Shown piece by piece: positions 14,996 through 24,163 of a stretch of 64,000 bases of DNA. A model generated the notes under the pieces. That model made no database searches and was not told the origin of the DNA. It saw only the letters and a program-made list of their open reading frames with translations. The position numbers and the translations under genes are program-made. The stretch comes from Xanthomonas hyacinthi (GTDB taxonomy: Bacteria; Pseudomonadota; Gammaproteobacteria; Xanthomonadales; Xanthomonadaceae). Numbering within the stretch: the stretch's first letter is position 1; the number at the start of each line of letters is the position of its first letter. The stretch is taken from assembly GCF_009769165.1 (NCBI RefSeq), contig NZ_CP043476.1, positions 1,674,001 to 1,738,000 of the forward strand, given 5' to 3'.

Positions 14996-17241
14996 TCAAT
15001 ACCGCCAGTGCGCGGTGACGCCGACGGTGCGCGGGCGCACGATGCCTTCGCCCAGGCCGTTGCTCTCCAGCACCGAACGGGTCACGCCGCGTTTGTCGGT
15101 CAGGTTGCTGCCGAACAAGGCGATGTCGGTGCTGCCGAAGGTCATGCGCAGGCGCAGGTCGAACAGGTTGTAGTTGCCCTGCCGGTTCGGCGCCACGCCG
15201 GGCACCGCCGAGTTCAGGTCGCTGATGCCGCCGGACAGGAACTGGTGCGACAGGCTCAGCAGCGGCTGGAAGCGAGTGTCGAAGCGGTAGCTGAGCAGGT
15301 TGTTGATCGACCAGTCGGCCGAGCCCGGCAGCTGCGCGCCCTTCGGCGCGGTGCCGTAGTAGAGGATGAACAGGTCCTCGTCCAGCCGCGCCTGCTGCCA
15401 GGTGATGGTGCTTTGCCAGTCGAAGCTGGACAGCGGCCGCCACGTCGCCGACAGCTCCACGCCGCGGCTGTAGGCCTTGCCGCCGTTGCTGGCGTAGTTG
15501 AACAGGTCCGGGGTCTGCAGGCGCAGCTGGATATCGCTCCAGTCGACGTAGAACAAGGTGGCGTCGAGCAGCAGCTTGCCGTCGGCCCAGCGCGTGCGCG
15601 TGCCCAGCTCGTAGTTGATCAGGCTGTCGCTGTCCGAGCCGGCCGGCACCGGGTAGGCGCTGAGCCCGGCCACGTTCGGGGTGCCGAAGCGGAAACCTTC
15701 GGAGACCAGACCGTAGAACATCAGGTCCTGGTTGGCCGTGTAGCTCAGCGACAGTTTCGGATTGAAGCCGCTTTCCTCGCTGCTGGACGCGGTGACGATG
15801 GGATCGCCGGGATAGGTCGAGAATCCCTCCTGGGTGGAGACGGTGCGCACGCGGGTGCGGAACAGGCGGCCGCCGGCGGTCAGCTTCCACTGCGGGTTCA
15901 GCCACAGCGACGCCTCGCCGAACAGCGCCGCTTCCGCGCCGGAGGTGTCGCTGTAGTAGGCGTTGAAGATGCGCCCGTGCGGCGCGATCGCCGCGCCGCT
16001 GCCGGGGCCGTACAGGGAGGAGTTGTCGAACGCGGCCGCCGCGCCTTCGGCACCGAGCGCCTCGTACAGCGACTTGTCGGTAGTGAAGTACATGCCGCCC
16101 AGCAGCCACTCCACGCGCCCGCCCGACGCCGAGGTCAGCCGCAGCTCGATGCTGCGCCCGGTGCTGCGGCCGCCGGAATCGATGGACAGCGGATTGCTCA
16201 GATCCAGATCGAGGTCGGCGTTGTAGGCCGCGCGCAGCGGCGTGTAGTCGTAGCGCCAGTCCTGCGATTTCTTCTGGTAGGCCAGCAGCGCGGTGAAGTC
16301 GGCCCAGCCCACTGCCTGGTCCAGGCGCAGGCTGTGCACGTCGACCTTGGTGTCGGTGAATTCGGGGATCGCGGTACTGCGTTGCAGATCGCCCAGCGCC
16401 GGCATCCGGTAGGCGTTGTCGTCCGAGTCGGTGTTCTGCAGCAGGCTCAGCCAGGTCAGCGTGGTGCCCTCGGCCGGGGTCAGCACCAGCGAGAAGCGAC
16501 CGCCGGCGACGGTGGTGGTGTTGGCGCCGTCCTTGCCGGTGCCGATGTTGTCCAGATAGCCCGGATCGTCGCGGTACTGCGCCACCGCGCGCAGCGCCAG
16601 CAGGTCCTGCTTGATCGGCAGGTTGACCATCGCCTTGCCGCTGTAGCCGACGGCGGCGTTGCGGGTCTGGCTGACCGTGGTTTCCACGGCAGCATCGAAC
16701 CCGGACGGATCGGCGACATTGGCGATGTAGTCGACCGCCCCGCCCATCGACGCCGAGCCGAACAGCGTGCCCTGCGGTCCGCGCAGCACCTCGACCCGGT
16801 TGAGGTCGAATGCGTCCACGTCCGGCACCACGATGGTCCAGCCCGGCTCGGTCAGCGGGATCTCGTGAGGAAGAAGCCGGTGGTGTCCTGGCCCTGCACG
16901 TTGCCGGCGCTGGTGGCGATGCCGCGCATGACCACATGCGACACGCCGGGCTGGTAGCTGTTGAACACCACGCCGGGCGTGCGCTGGATGTAGTCGGCCA
17001 GGCTCTGCGCGCCGATCGCCCGCAATTGCTCGTCGCTGACCGCCGACACCGAACCGGCGATCTCGCGCACGCTCTGGTTGCGCTTGCCGGCGGTGACCAT
17101 GATCGCGTCCAGGTCGATGGCCTCGGCGGACGCCGGCGCGGCCGCGGACCGCTGCGCCCAGGCCGGTGCGCACGCCAGGGCGGAACCGAGACAGCCCAGA
17201 CCGACGGCGCGGCTGAGCGTGGAAAGGGCGAACGACGGCAT
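14996..17241 (-). pseudogene. TonB-dependent receptor with one-base frameshift
   Basis: The reading frame from ATG 17241 has a signal peptide (LGCLGSALACAPAWAQ), then the plug domain: VTAGKRNQSVREIAGSVSAV, LADYIQRTPGVVFNSYQPG, VMRGIATSAGNVQGQDTTGF. It hits a stop right after FFLTRSR. The frame resumes as HEIPLTEPGWTIVV, RVEVLRGPQGTLFGSASMGG and a full beta-barrel, ending in the aromatic VGVTAHWRY. Restoring one base near 16865 (CTCACGAG to CTCAACGAG) gives an intact protein of about 748 residues reading FFLNEIPLTEP, the common family wording. Either a true disruption or a sequencing error. It precedes the hydrolase relic and S9 peptidase on one strand. Confidence 0.88.
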
Positions 17242-17541
17242 GGCAGCTTTCCCCTGGATGGCGGCGAGATGGCGGAACGAAACACGGCGCAGGACGTGCG
17301 GCTGGCCGTCCCCGGCGGCGCCACGCCCCTGTGCTGGACCACAGTAATAGGCGAGCGCGGGCGACGCGTCCAGCGCTTGCCGCAGATGCCACTGCATCGG
17401 CAAATGACTGAAAATGCTGAAAAATACCGCTGTCATCCCGCAAGGTCGGCGAGCTAGGATGCGAACAACCGCAGGATCTTCGGTCCATGCCGAACGATTC
17501 CGTGGAAATTGCGCCGCCGCCCTTCTTGCGAACCCGCGTGG
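17242..17541. promoter_or_regulatory. Divergent intergenic region, TonB receptor / Lrp regulator
   Basis: Three hundred bases between divergent starts. The part around 17401-17432 is clearly AT-richer (ACTGAAAATGCTGAAAAATA) and is the best promoter zone. The neighbouring Lrp/AsnC protein is the likely regulator. No exact operator could be assigned. Confidence 0.4.
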
Positions 17542-18054
17542 ATGTCCAGCAAAACTCCCGACCGCCTCGACCTGAAGATCCTCGACGTGCTGCAGCAGGA
17601 CGCGCGCATCACCAACCAGGCGCTGGCCGACCGCGTGGCCTTGTCGCCCAGCGCCTGCCTGGCGCGGGTGCGCGCGCTGGAGGCGCGCGGGCTGATCCGC
17701 GGCTATCGCGCGCAGGTGGCGGTGGACCGGATCCGCTCGGCGACCATCGTGCTGGCGCAGGTGGCGTTCAAGCAGCACGCGCTGCGCGAATTCAACGACT
17801 TCGACCGCTGCATCCTGACGATGCCGGAAGTGGTCGAGGCCAGCCGGATCAGCGGCCCGTACGACTATCTGCTGCGGGTGATCGTGCACGACGTGCACCA
17901 TTGGAAGGACATCGCGCGCAATCTGCTCGGCGGCGACTATGGCGTGGAGAAGATCCTCTCGCAGTTCCTGATGGACGAGGTCAAGCCGTTCTCCGGCTAT
18001 CCGCTGGCGCCGGGTCCGTCGCCGCGGCATTGGCGCGACGAGGAGGCGCCGTAG
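17542..18054 (+). CDS. Lrp/AsnC family transcriptional regulator
   Basis: A 170-residue regulator. Residues 6-60 form the AsnC winged helix-turn-helix (LDLKILDVLQQDARITNQAL, VALSPSACLARVRALEARG). Residues 72-155 form the RAM/ACT ligand-binding domain (FNDFDRCILTMPEVVEASRI, GPYDYLLRVIV). The family senses amino acids or related effectors as octamers. The start at 17542 is chosen because the HTH follows at the usual distance; an upstream ATG at 17509 would add a Pro/Arg stretch. It is transcribed divergently from the frameshifted TonB receptor, which it probably regulates. Confidence 0.9.
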   Translation: MSSKTPDRLDLKILDVLQQDARITNQALADRVALSPSACLARVRALEARGLIRGYRAQVAVDRIRSATIVLAQVAFKQHALREFNDFDRCILTMPEVVEASRISGPYDYLLRVIVHDVHHWKDIARNLLGGDYGVEKILSQFLMDEVKPFSGYPLAPGPSPRHWRDEEAP

Positions 18055-18215
18055 CGCAGCCTGGTGGCGCGACGGCGGTCAGAGCGCCTGCGACGACCGC
18101 GCGTGCGCGACGATCGGCCATGAGAGATCGCCGCGGCGACATGCCGGCGTCCACCTGGACCAAGGCATCGACGGCGGCGCCCGGCACGGCCGTCGGTACG
18201 GATCCGGCGCTGGAC

Positions 18216-19466
18216 TCAGGACGCCGCCTTGCCCGCCTGCTTGTTCGCCCAGTCCTGCGCCTGCTGCATCACCCGCAACACGTTGCCGCCCCAGATGCCG
18301 GCGATCTGCTGCTCGCTGTAACCCTTGCGCAGCAGCCAGGCGGTGATCTTGGGCAGGTCGCTCACGTCTTCCATGCCGACCACGCCGCCGCCGCCGTCCC
18401 AGTCCATGCCGATCCCCACGTGCTCGGGGCCGATCAGCGCCAGCACGTGCTGCAGATGCGCGAAGAAGTCGTCCAGCGTCGCCTGGCGCACCGGATAGGT
18501 GGCGTCCAGCGCCTTCATCTCTTCGCCGAGCCTGAGCCCATCGGCCAGTTGCAGATGCTCCCAGCCGCCGTATCTGGCGATCAGCGCCTGCTCGGCCGCC
18601 TTGCGCTCGGGGCTGGCGCCGTTGTCGATCAGGTAGCCGCCGTAGGAATTCATCTGGATCACCCCGCCGTGCGCGGCCAGCACCTTCAGCCGCGCATCGT
18701 CGATGTTGCGCGGATGCGCGTGCACCGCACGCGCGCCGCTGTGCGAGAGCAGGATCGGCACCGGCGACAGCGCGATCAGCTGGTCGAACACCGCATCGGA
18801 GGCATGCGACTGGTCGATGACGATGCCGAGTTTTTGCGCCTGCTGCACCAGTTCCCGGCCGGCCGGACTCAAGCCCTGCCATTCCGGTCCCTTCGGGTCG
18901 GTGGCCGAATCGGCGAACTCGTTGTTGAGGAAATGCGCTGTGCCCATCAGCCGCAGGCCTTGCGCGTAGTAGAAGCGCAGCAGCGTGGGATCGGCGACCA
19001 GCGGGCTGGCGTTCTCCATGCTCAGGTACACCACGCGCTTGCCGGCCGCCTTGAGCCGCGCCGCATCGGCCGGCGTGGTGGCCAGGCCGAACTGCTGCGG
19101 GTGCGCGGCGAGCAGCGCGTGGATCGCCATCAAGCGCTGCAGCCCGGCATCGCGATCGTCCAGGTGCGCCTGCGCGCTGCGGTCGCCCTGGCCGGTGTAG
19201 ATCGCCCAGAAGCCGCCGTCCAGCGCGCCGGCGAGCATGCGCGGATAGTCCACCTGCGCCAGCCGATTGCCGGCATGCGCGGTCATCATGTCGAAATCGC
19301 CGCGCTCGAAATTGGCCGGCGTGTCCAGGTGCGAATCCAGGGTCAGCAGCCGCTGCTGCAGCGCGGTGGCGCGGGCCAGTTCCGCTTTCGTGAATTCGAC
19401 GGCATGCGCCGGCAGCGCCGCGGCCAGCGCCAACGACAGGGAAAGACACAGGGTTTGCAGCTTCAT
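18216..19466 (-). CDS. Secreted M19 membrane-type dipeptidase
   Basis: A 416-residue zinc dipeptidase of family M19, which hydrolyses dipeptides including those with a C-terminal D-residue. The signal peptide is residues 1-22 (LCLSLSLALAAALPAHA). Metal ligands: HLD (His46, Asp48), the bridging Glu in YLSMENASPL, and the His in IDQSHASD and ILLSHSGARA. The C terminus has GIGMDWDGGGGV and QQIAGIWGGNVLRVMQQ. It lies downstream of the SapC/cupin remnants and is the intact counterpart of the dipeptidase tail at 12263-12376. Confidence 0.93.
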   Translation of the reverse strand: MKLQTLCLSLSLALAAALPAHAVEFTKAELARATALQQRLLTLDSHLDTPANFERGDFDMMTAHAGNRLAQVDYPRMLAGALDGGFWAIYTGQGDRSAQAHLDDRDAGLQRLMAIHALLAAHPQQFGLATTPADAARLKAAGKRVVYLSMENASPLVADPTLLRFYYAQGLRLMGTAHFLNNEFADSATDPKGPEWQGLSPAGRELVQQAQKLGIVIDQSHASDAVFDQLIALSPVPILLSHSGARAVHAHPRNIDDARLKVLAAHGGVIQMNSYGGYLIDNGASPERKAAEQALIARYGGWEHLQLADGLRLGEEMKALDATYPVRQATLDDFFAHLQHVLALIGPEHVGIGMDWDGGGGVVGMEDVSDLPKITAWLLRKGYSEQQIAGIWGGNVLRVMQQAQDWANKQAGKAAS

Positions 19467-19505
19467 GCGCGGGAACTCTCGAATAGGGCGGCGCCTGGAT
19501 GATAG

Positions 19506-19912
19506 TCATGCCGCGCCCGCCGCGTCCCGCCACGGCGGGTAGGTGCGCGCATCGGGGCGGCGGCGCTTGCCGTCCGGCTTGATCGGTCCGGGCCACTGCG
19601 GGCGATGGCGTCCAGCAGGCCGTGCAGATCGTCGCGCCGCACCTCGAAGTTCAGCGCGGTGAAGTCGTCGGTGTAGAACGGCCGCCCGGCGATCTCCGGC
19701 GCACCGGAGGAGTACGGCAGCGTGCGGCCGTTGCTGTGCCCGCGCAGCAGCTCCATCGCCGCGCCGGTGCTGTGCAAGCCGGCCTGGACCAGCGCCCAGT
19801 CGCGCGCCAGTCCACGCAACACCACCGGCGCGCCGGCGGCGAGCAGGTCGGCCAACGGCAGCGCGCCGGCTCGGCAGTCGCTGCGCTCGGCAATCGCCGC
19901 CAGCGCCGCCAC
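19506..19912 (-). pseudogene. Collapsed cupin-like (JmjC-type) gene
   Basis: Reading from a GTG near 19912, the first about 100 codons give the N terminus of a cupin_8/JmjC-like protein: LPLADLLAAGAPVVLRGLAR and GRPFYTDDFTALNFEVRRDD. It then jumps in another frame to a native-looking C terminus (RPQWPGPIKPDGKRRRPDAR, then YPPWRDAAGAA and a stop at 19506). The usual length is over 300 residues, so about two thirds, including the metal-binding HxD...H motifs, are gone. SapC-like, cupin-like and flavin halogenase-type genes often sit together next to TonB receptors in xanthomonads and Caulobacter; only the SapC gene remains intact here. Confidence 0.65.
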
Positions 19913-19917
19913 GCCGC

Positions 19918-20679
19918 TCAGGCGGCCTGCCCGGCGGCGACCGCGTCCATGCCGGCGTGCTGCAGGCGGCGCTGCTTCTCGGCCATCAGCCGGCGCATGT
20001 TGTGCAGCGAGGCCAGCAGCAGATAGGCGCCTTCCAGATAGCCGGCGCGGTGCAGCCCATGCAGCGACGGCGCATCCAGCGCCGCCAGGCGCTCGCGGTC
20101 GATGCCGTAGAGTCCGACCAGATGCACGTTGTGCGCCTTGCCGAGCTGCACGTCGATGCGCAGCGGCTGGATCAGGCCCAGCGCGTCGAACGCGGCGAAC
20201 ATGGCGTTGCCGCCCTCCACGCCGTCGCGGATGCCGCGCAGCACGGTGATGACGTGCTCCAGGTACGGGCTGTGCCCGCCCTGCGGCAGGAACACCCGCT
20301 CGCCTTCGCTGAAGCTGAGCCGCGGGTGATCCAGATCGACGTGGATCACCGGTTCGCGGCGCAGCGCGCCGTCCTCGTGCTGCTCCTGGCATCCGATCAG
20401 GAACGGGCCCTTGGCGACGATGCCCGGCAGGTACGCCGCATTCCAGCGCGTGTCCTGCAGGAACAGGTTCTCCTGCTGCTCGAAGCCCAGCAGCGCCACC
20501 GACTGGAAGCCGCCGCCCGGGTCCTTGCGCAGCAGGATCGGATACTCGCGCTGCAGCTCGGCGTATTCGGTCGGGAACGCCTGCACCACACCGTTGGCGT
20601 CGCCGAACTCCGGGCCGAAGCGCAGGATCACGCGCAGGTCCTGGTGGGCCACATTGTTGAGCAATTCGTATCGTGCCAT
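19918..20679 (-). CDS. SapC family protein
   Basis: A 253-residue protein of the SapC family, named after a Campylobacter S-layer transport protein but of unknown function in xanthomonads. Hallmarks are MARYELLNNVAHQDLRV, FPTEYAELQREYPILLRKD, LFLQDTRWNAAYLPGIVAKG, PFLIGCQEQ and the C-terminal LYGIDRERLAALDAPSLHGL with LLLASLHNMRRL. No signal peptide or membrane segment is seen. It is followed six bases later by the collapsed cupin-like gene. The 179 bases upstream of the start hold its probable promoter. Confidence 0.88.
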   Translation of the reverse strand: MARYELLNNVAHQDLRVILRFGPEFGDANGVVQAFPTEYAELQREYPILLRKDPGGGFQSVALLGFEQQENLFLQDTRWNAAYLPGIVAKGPFLIGCQEQHEDGALRREPVIHVDLDHPRLSFSEGERVFLPQGGHSPYLEHVITVLRGIRDGVEGGNAMFAAFDALGLIQPLRIDVQLGKAHNVHLVGLYGIDRERLAALDAPSLHGLHRAGYLEGAYLLLASLHNMRRLMAEKQRRLQHAGMDAVAAGQAA

Positions 20680-20858
20680 CTGGACTCCAGCGGATCGGTG
20701 GCGGAACTGGGCGGGGCGCCACGCGACCATTGCAGCAAAGCGCCGCGCCCGCAAGACGCGCTGCGGCGCGGGTTCGGCGTAGCCGCGCCAGGCACCCGGC
20801 GCGGCGCCGGAGGCGTTGAAATCCTCGAACGGGGCGGTGATGCCGACCCGTTGCGCCG

Positions 20859-21827
20859 TCAGCGATCCGGCAGGCCAGGAGGATTGGTCTGCGAACGCGG
20901 CACCGCCTCTTCGCTCAGGTTCCAGCGCGCCAGCGCCTTGGCGTAGCGGCCGTTCTGGATCTGGGCATTGAGCGCTTGCGTGATCGCGTCGGCCAGGCCG
21001 CTGCCCTTGCGCGTGGTCACCGAGATCGCGGCAGCCTGAGGCCAGCCGCCGGGGAACAGGCCGACCCGCCGCACCTTTCCATCGCGCGCGGCATAGGCAC
21101 CGGTCGCATTGGGTTCGAAGGTGACATCGGCGCGGCCGGTGATCACCGCCAGCCGTCCCACCACCGTATCGTCGAAATACTGGAACTGCACCGGCTCGAG
21201 TCCGGCTGCCACGTTCTGCGCATTCCAGCGACGCAGGATCTGGTCCTGATTGGTGCTGGCGCCCAGCACCACCTTCAGCCCGGCCACGTCCTTGGGTTGC
21301 CTGATCGCCCGGATCGGGCTGTCGCTGCGCGCGTAGATGCCCAGCAGGTCGTAGCGGTAACTGGAGAAATCGAACTTCTTCTTGCGCTCTTCGGTCACCG
21401 TGATGTTGGAGATCACCGCATCGTACTTGCCCGATTCCAGGCCCAGCGGCCAGTCCGGCCAGGCCACCGGCGCCAGGTTCAGGCGCAGGCCGAGTGCGTC
21501 GGCGATCAGCTGCGCGATGTCCGGGTCGATGCCGACCAGGGAGTGGCCATCGGCGCCGTAGTCGCACAGCGGCAGTGCGCCGGGGACGATGGCGACGGTC
21601 AACGCGCCGGGAACGACAAAGCGAAAGCCGGCCGGCAACAGCGCGATCGCCGCCGCATCCTTTTCGGCGTGCAGCGGCGGCAGGTCGCCGGTTTCGGGTT
21701 TGGATGCAGCTACATCAGCGCCGGCGGGAGGCCGGCGCGCATACAGGATGGCGGCCGTACCGGCGGCGAGCGCCAGCACGATGACGATGATGTTGAACAG
21801 GCGGCGACGCGAGAGAACGGCAATCAT
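20859..21827 (-). CDS. Periplasmic amino acid-type solute-binding protein of an ABC importer
   Basis: A 322-residue family 3 (SBP_bac_3) binding protein. An uncleaved or signal-type hydrophobic segment lies at residues 12-29 (NIIVIVLALAAGTAAILYA). The ligand-binding core shows VGIDPDIAQLIADALGL, WPLGLESGKYDAVISNITVT, EERKKKFDFSSYRYDLLGIY and GRADVTFEPNATGAYAAR, the same plan as cystine/glutamine binders. It is the last gene of the operon, 45 bases after the fused ABC permease-ATPase. In the Bacillus 2-succinocysteine operon the equivalents are TcyJ/TcyK. The ligand, an S-modified cysteine or N-acetyl derivative, is inferred from context. Confidence 0.88.
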   Translation of the reverse strand: MIAVLSRRRLFNIIVIVLALAAGTAAILYARRPPAGADVAASKPETGDLPPLHAEKDAAAIALLPAGFRFVVPGALTVAIVPGALPLCDYGADGHSLVGIDPDIAQLIADALGLRLNLAPVAWPDWPLGLESGKYDAVISNITVTEERKKKFDFSSYRYDLLGIYARSDSPIRAIRQPKDVAGLKVVLGASTNQDQILRRWNAQNVAAGLEPVQFQYFDDTVVGRLAVITGRADVTFEPNATGAYAARDGKVRRVGLFPGGWPQAAAISVTTRKGSGLADAITQALNAQIQNGRYAKALARWNLSEEAVPRSQTNPPGLPDR

Positions 21828-21872
21828 ACGGACTGGATTCCTTGGAGCGGCTCGATCGGAGCGCGGTTGCGG

Positions 21873-23627
21873 TTACAGCACCTTGGCAAGGAATTCGGCG
21901 GTGCGCGGGTGGCTGGGGGCGGTGAAGATCCGCTCGGGCGGGCCGACCTCGAGGATTCGTCCCCGTTCCATGAACACGATGCGGTCGGCGATGCGGCGGG
22001 CGAAGCCGGCCTCGTGGGTGACGATGACCAGCGTGGTGCCCGAGCGCGCCAGTTCCTCGATCACCGTCAGCACCTCATTGACCAGTTCCGGGTCGAGCGC
22101 CGAAGTCGGCTCGTCGAACAGCAGCACCTTGGGCCGCAGCGCGAGCGCGCGGGCAATTGCCACACGCTGCTGTTGGCCCCCGGAGAGCTGGCGGGGATAA
22201 GCCTCGGCCTTGTCGGCCAGGCCGACCCGCGCCAACAGCGCCTGCGCCTGCCGTTCGGCATGCGCCCGGGTGCTGCCGCGCACCGCGATCGGGGCCTCGA
22301 TCAGGTTCTCCAGCACGGTCAGATGCGCAAACAGATTGAAGCTCTGGAACACCATGCCGATGTCGGCGCGGCGGCGGCGGATCTCCGCTTCGCGCAGCTC
22401 GTGCAAGACGTCGCCGACGCGGCGGTAGCCGACCAGTTCGCCGTCCACGCTGATCAGTCCTGCGTCCACGCGCTCCAGATGGTTGATCGTGCGCAGCAAG
22501 GTGGACTTGCCGGCTCCGGAGGGTCCGAGAATGGCGGTCACGCTGCCGGCCTGCAGGGACAGGCTGACGTTGTCGAGCACGCGCTGCTCGCCGTAGTGCT
22601 TGGTGACGCCCTGGAGGCACACGCGCGCGCCGGGCGCGGCGGCGGCAAAGTCGAATGCGTCGCCTGCCGACAGTGGCGCTGCCGACGGCGCGGCGGCGCG
22701 CCGATGCCGCCATGCCCGCCGCGGCGCCGGCCGCTCGCGCAACGCCCCGCGCGCGAAGCGGCGCTCGATCTGCACTTGCACCAAGGACAGCAGGGTGAGG
22801 ATCAGCAGGTACCAGACCGTGGCCACCATCAGCAGCGGCACCACCTCCAGGTTGCGCCGGTAGATCACCTGGATGGAGTAGAACAACTCCGGCAGCGCCA
22901 GGATGTAGACCACCGAGGTGCCCTTGGCGAGGTTGATCACGTCGTTGAATGCGCCCGGCAGGATGCTGCGCATCGCCTGCGGCAGGACGATGCGGCGGAT
23001 CTGCCGCGCGCGCGGCAGGCCCAGCGCCGCCGCGGCTTCGAACTGGCCCTGGTCCACCGACAGGATGCCGCCACGGATGATCTCCGCCGAGAACGCGGCC
23101 TGGTTCAACGAAAGTCCCAGCACCGCCGCGGCGAACTGGCCGATCAGCTGCGTGGTCGGATACGAAAACAGGGTGAGGCCGGTGAATGGCACGTCCAGGC
23201 GGACGGTCTCATACAGGTAGCCCAGGTTGTTGAGCAGCAGCAGCAGCACCAGCAGCGGGATCGAACGGAACAGCCACACATAGCTCCACGCCACCCCCGC
23301 CAGCAGCGGCGAGCCGGACACCCGAGCCAGCGCCAACAAGGTGCCCAGCCCGAAGCCGAACAGCGTGCCCAGCGCGGTCAGCAGCAGGGTGCGGCCGAGG
23401 CCGGCCAGCACCGGTTCGGCGAAAAACCACTGTGCGAACACCTCCCAGCCCCAACGCGGGTTGCCGAGCAGCGACTGCAGCGCCGCCAGGATCAGCAGGA
23501 TCGCCAACGCCGTTGCGATCGCCTGCAGGGGATGCCGCGCCGGCACGATGCGCAGCCTGCCGGTCGCCGATGCGGGTGCGGACGCGGGCGTGGCCCGTTC
23601 CAGGTCGGGAAGCGTGCGGCTGCTCAT
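21873..23627 (-). CDS. Fused amino acid ABC transporter permease-ATPase
   Basis: A single 584-residue polypeptide. Residues 35-290 form a HisM/TcyL-type permease: five membrane segments, FRSIPLLVLLL, AAFSAEIIRGGILSVDQGQ and the EAA loop AAALGLPRARQIRRIVLPQA. After a Pro/Ala linker (about 295-335), residues 336-584 form an ATPase with Walker A GPSGAGKS (368-375), Q loop VFQSFN, signature LSGGQQQ, Walker B VLLFDEP and switch His538. Normally these are two proteins; here they are joined in frame with no internal stop. The start overlaps the GNAT stop by four bases. It should drive uptake of the ligand delivered by the downstream binding protein. Confidence 0.92.
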   Translation of the reverse strand: MSSRTLPDLERATPASAPASATGRLRIVPARHPLQAIATALAILLILAALQSLLGNPRWGWEVFAQWFFAEPVLAGLGRTLLLTALGTLFGFGLGTLLALARVSGSPLLAGVAWSYVWLFRSIPLLVLLLLLNNLGYLYETVRLDVPFTGLTLFSYPTTQLIGQFAAAVLGLSLNQAAFSAEIIRGGILSVDQGQFEAAAALGLPRARQIRRIVLPQAMRSILPGAFNDVINLAKGTSVVYILALPELFYSIQVIYRRNLEVVPLLMVATVWYLLILTLLSLVQVQIERRFARGALRERPAPRRAWRHRRAAAPSAAPLSAGDAFDFAAAAPGARVCLQGVTKHYGEQRVLDNVSLSLQAGSVTAILGPSGAGKSTLLRTINHLERVDAGLISVDGELVGYRRVGDVLHELREAEIRRRRADIGMVFQSFNLFAHLTVLENLIEAPIAVRGSTRAHAERQAQALLARVGLADKAEAYPRQLSGGQQQRVAIARALALRPKVLLFDEPTSALDPELVNEVLTVIEELARSGTTLVIVTHEAGFARRIADRIVFMERGRILEVGPPERIFTAPSHPRTAEFLAKVL

Positions 23628-24163
23628 GGGACGGATGCCTGGATGGATGCGGCGGCGCGGCTGTGCACGGGATTGGGCAGCCGCTTCTCGAACGGCAGGT
23701 GGACCACGCTTTCCGGGTCGGCCTGGAGATCGAACAGCGCGGTATAGCCGTGGCGCAGGTACAGGGCCACCGCTTCGGGCTGGCGGAAGCCGGTGGTCAG
23801 GTAGATCCGCGTATAGCCCTGGCGCAGGGCCTGGGCTTCCAGCTCGACAAGCACCCGCCGCGCCAGTCCCTGCCGGCGCAGGTCGCGGCGGGTCCAGACG
23901 CGCTTGACCTCGGCGGTATCCGGATCGCGGTGGCGCATGAAGCCGCCGCCGCCGATCGTCTCGCCATCGCGCAGCAACAGCAGGAAGGCACCGTGCGGCG
24001 GCATGAACGCCTCGGGCGGATAGCGCTGCAGTTCGTCGCGCGCGCTGCCGCCGATACGCGCGATGACATCCTGGTAGCGGCTGCCGTACTCCTGCTCCAG
24101 CGCATCGAACAGCGCGCGCGCGCGCGGATCGAGGACCGAGGTATGGAGGATGCGCTCGCTCAT
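23624..24163 (-). CDS. GNAT family N-acetyltransferase (SnaA-like by context)
   Basis: A 179-residue GCN5-related acetyltransferase. The acetyl-CoA site is motif A, VWTRRDLRRQGLARRVLVEL, preceded by strand FLLLLRDGETIGGGGFMRHR and followed by motif B, GFRQPEAVALYLRHGYTAL. It overlaps the M20 gene upstream and the ABC gene downstream by four bases each, so all three are translated as one block. In the B. subtilis operon the acetyltransferase SnaA (YtmI) N-acetylates S-(2-succino)cysteine before C-S cleavage. That role here is inference from the matching gene set; the protein alone would only be called GNAT. Confidence 0.88.
   Translation of the reverse strand: MSERILHTSVLDPRARALFDALEQEYGSRYQDVIARIGGSARDELQRYPPEAFMPPHGAFLLLLRDGETIGGGGFMRHRDPDTAEVKRVWTRRDLRRQGLARRVLVELEAQALRQGYTRIYLTTGFRQPEAVALYLRHGYTALFDLQADPESVVHLPFEKRLPNPVHSRAAASIQASVP

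Noticed and set aside
18055..18215. Small minus-strand frame between the Lrp regulator and the dipeptidase
   Set aside because: No ribosome binding site, no family resemblance and the composition of shadow frames.
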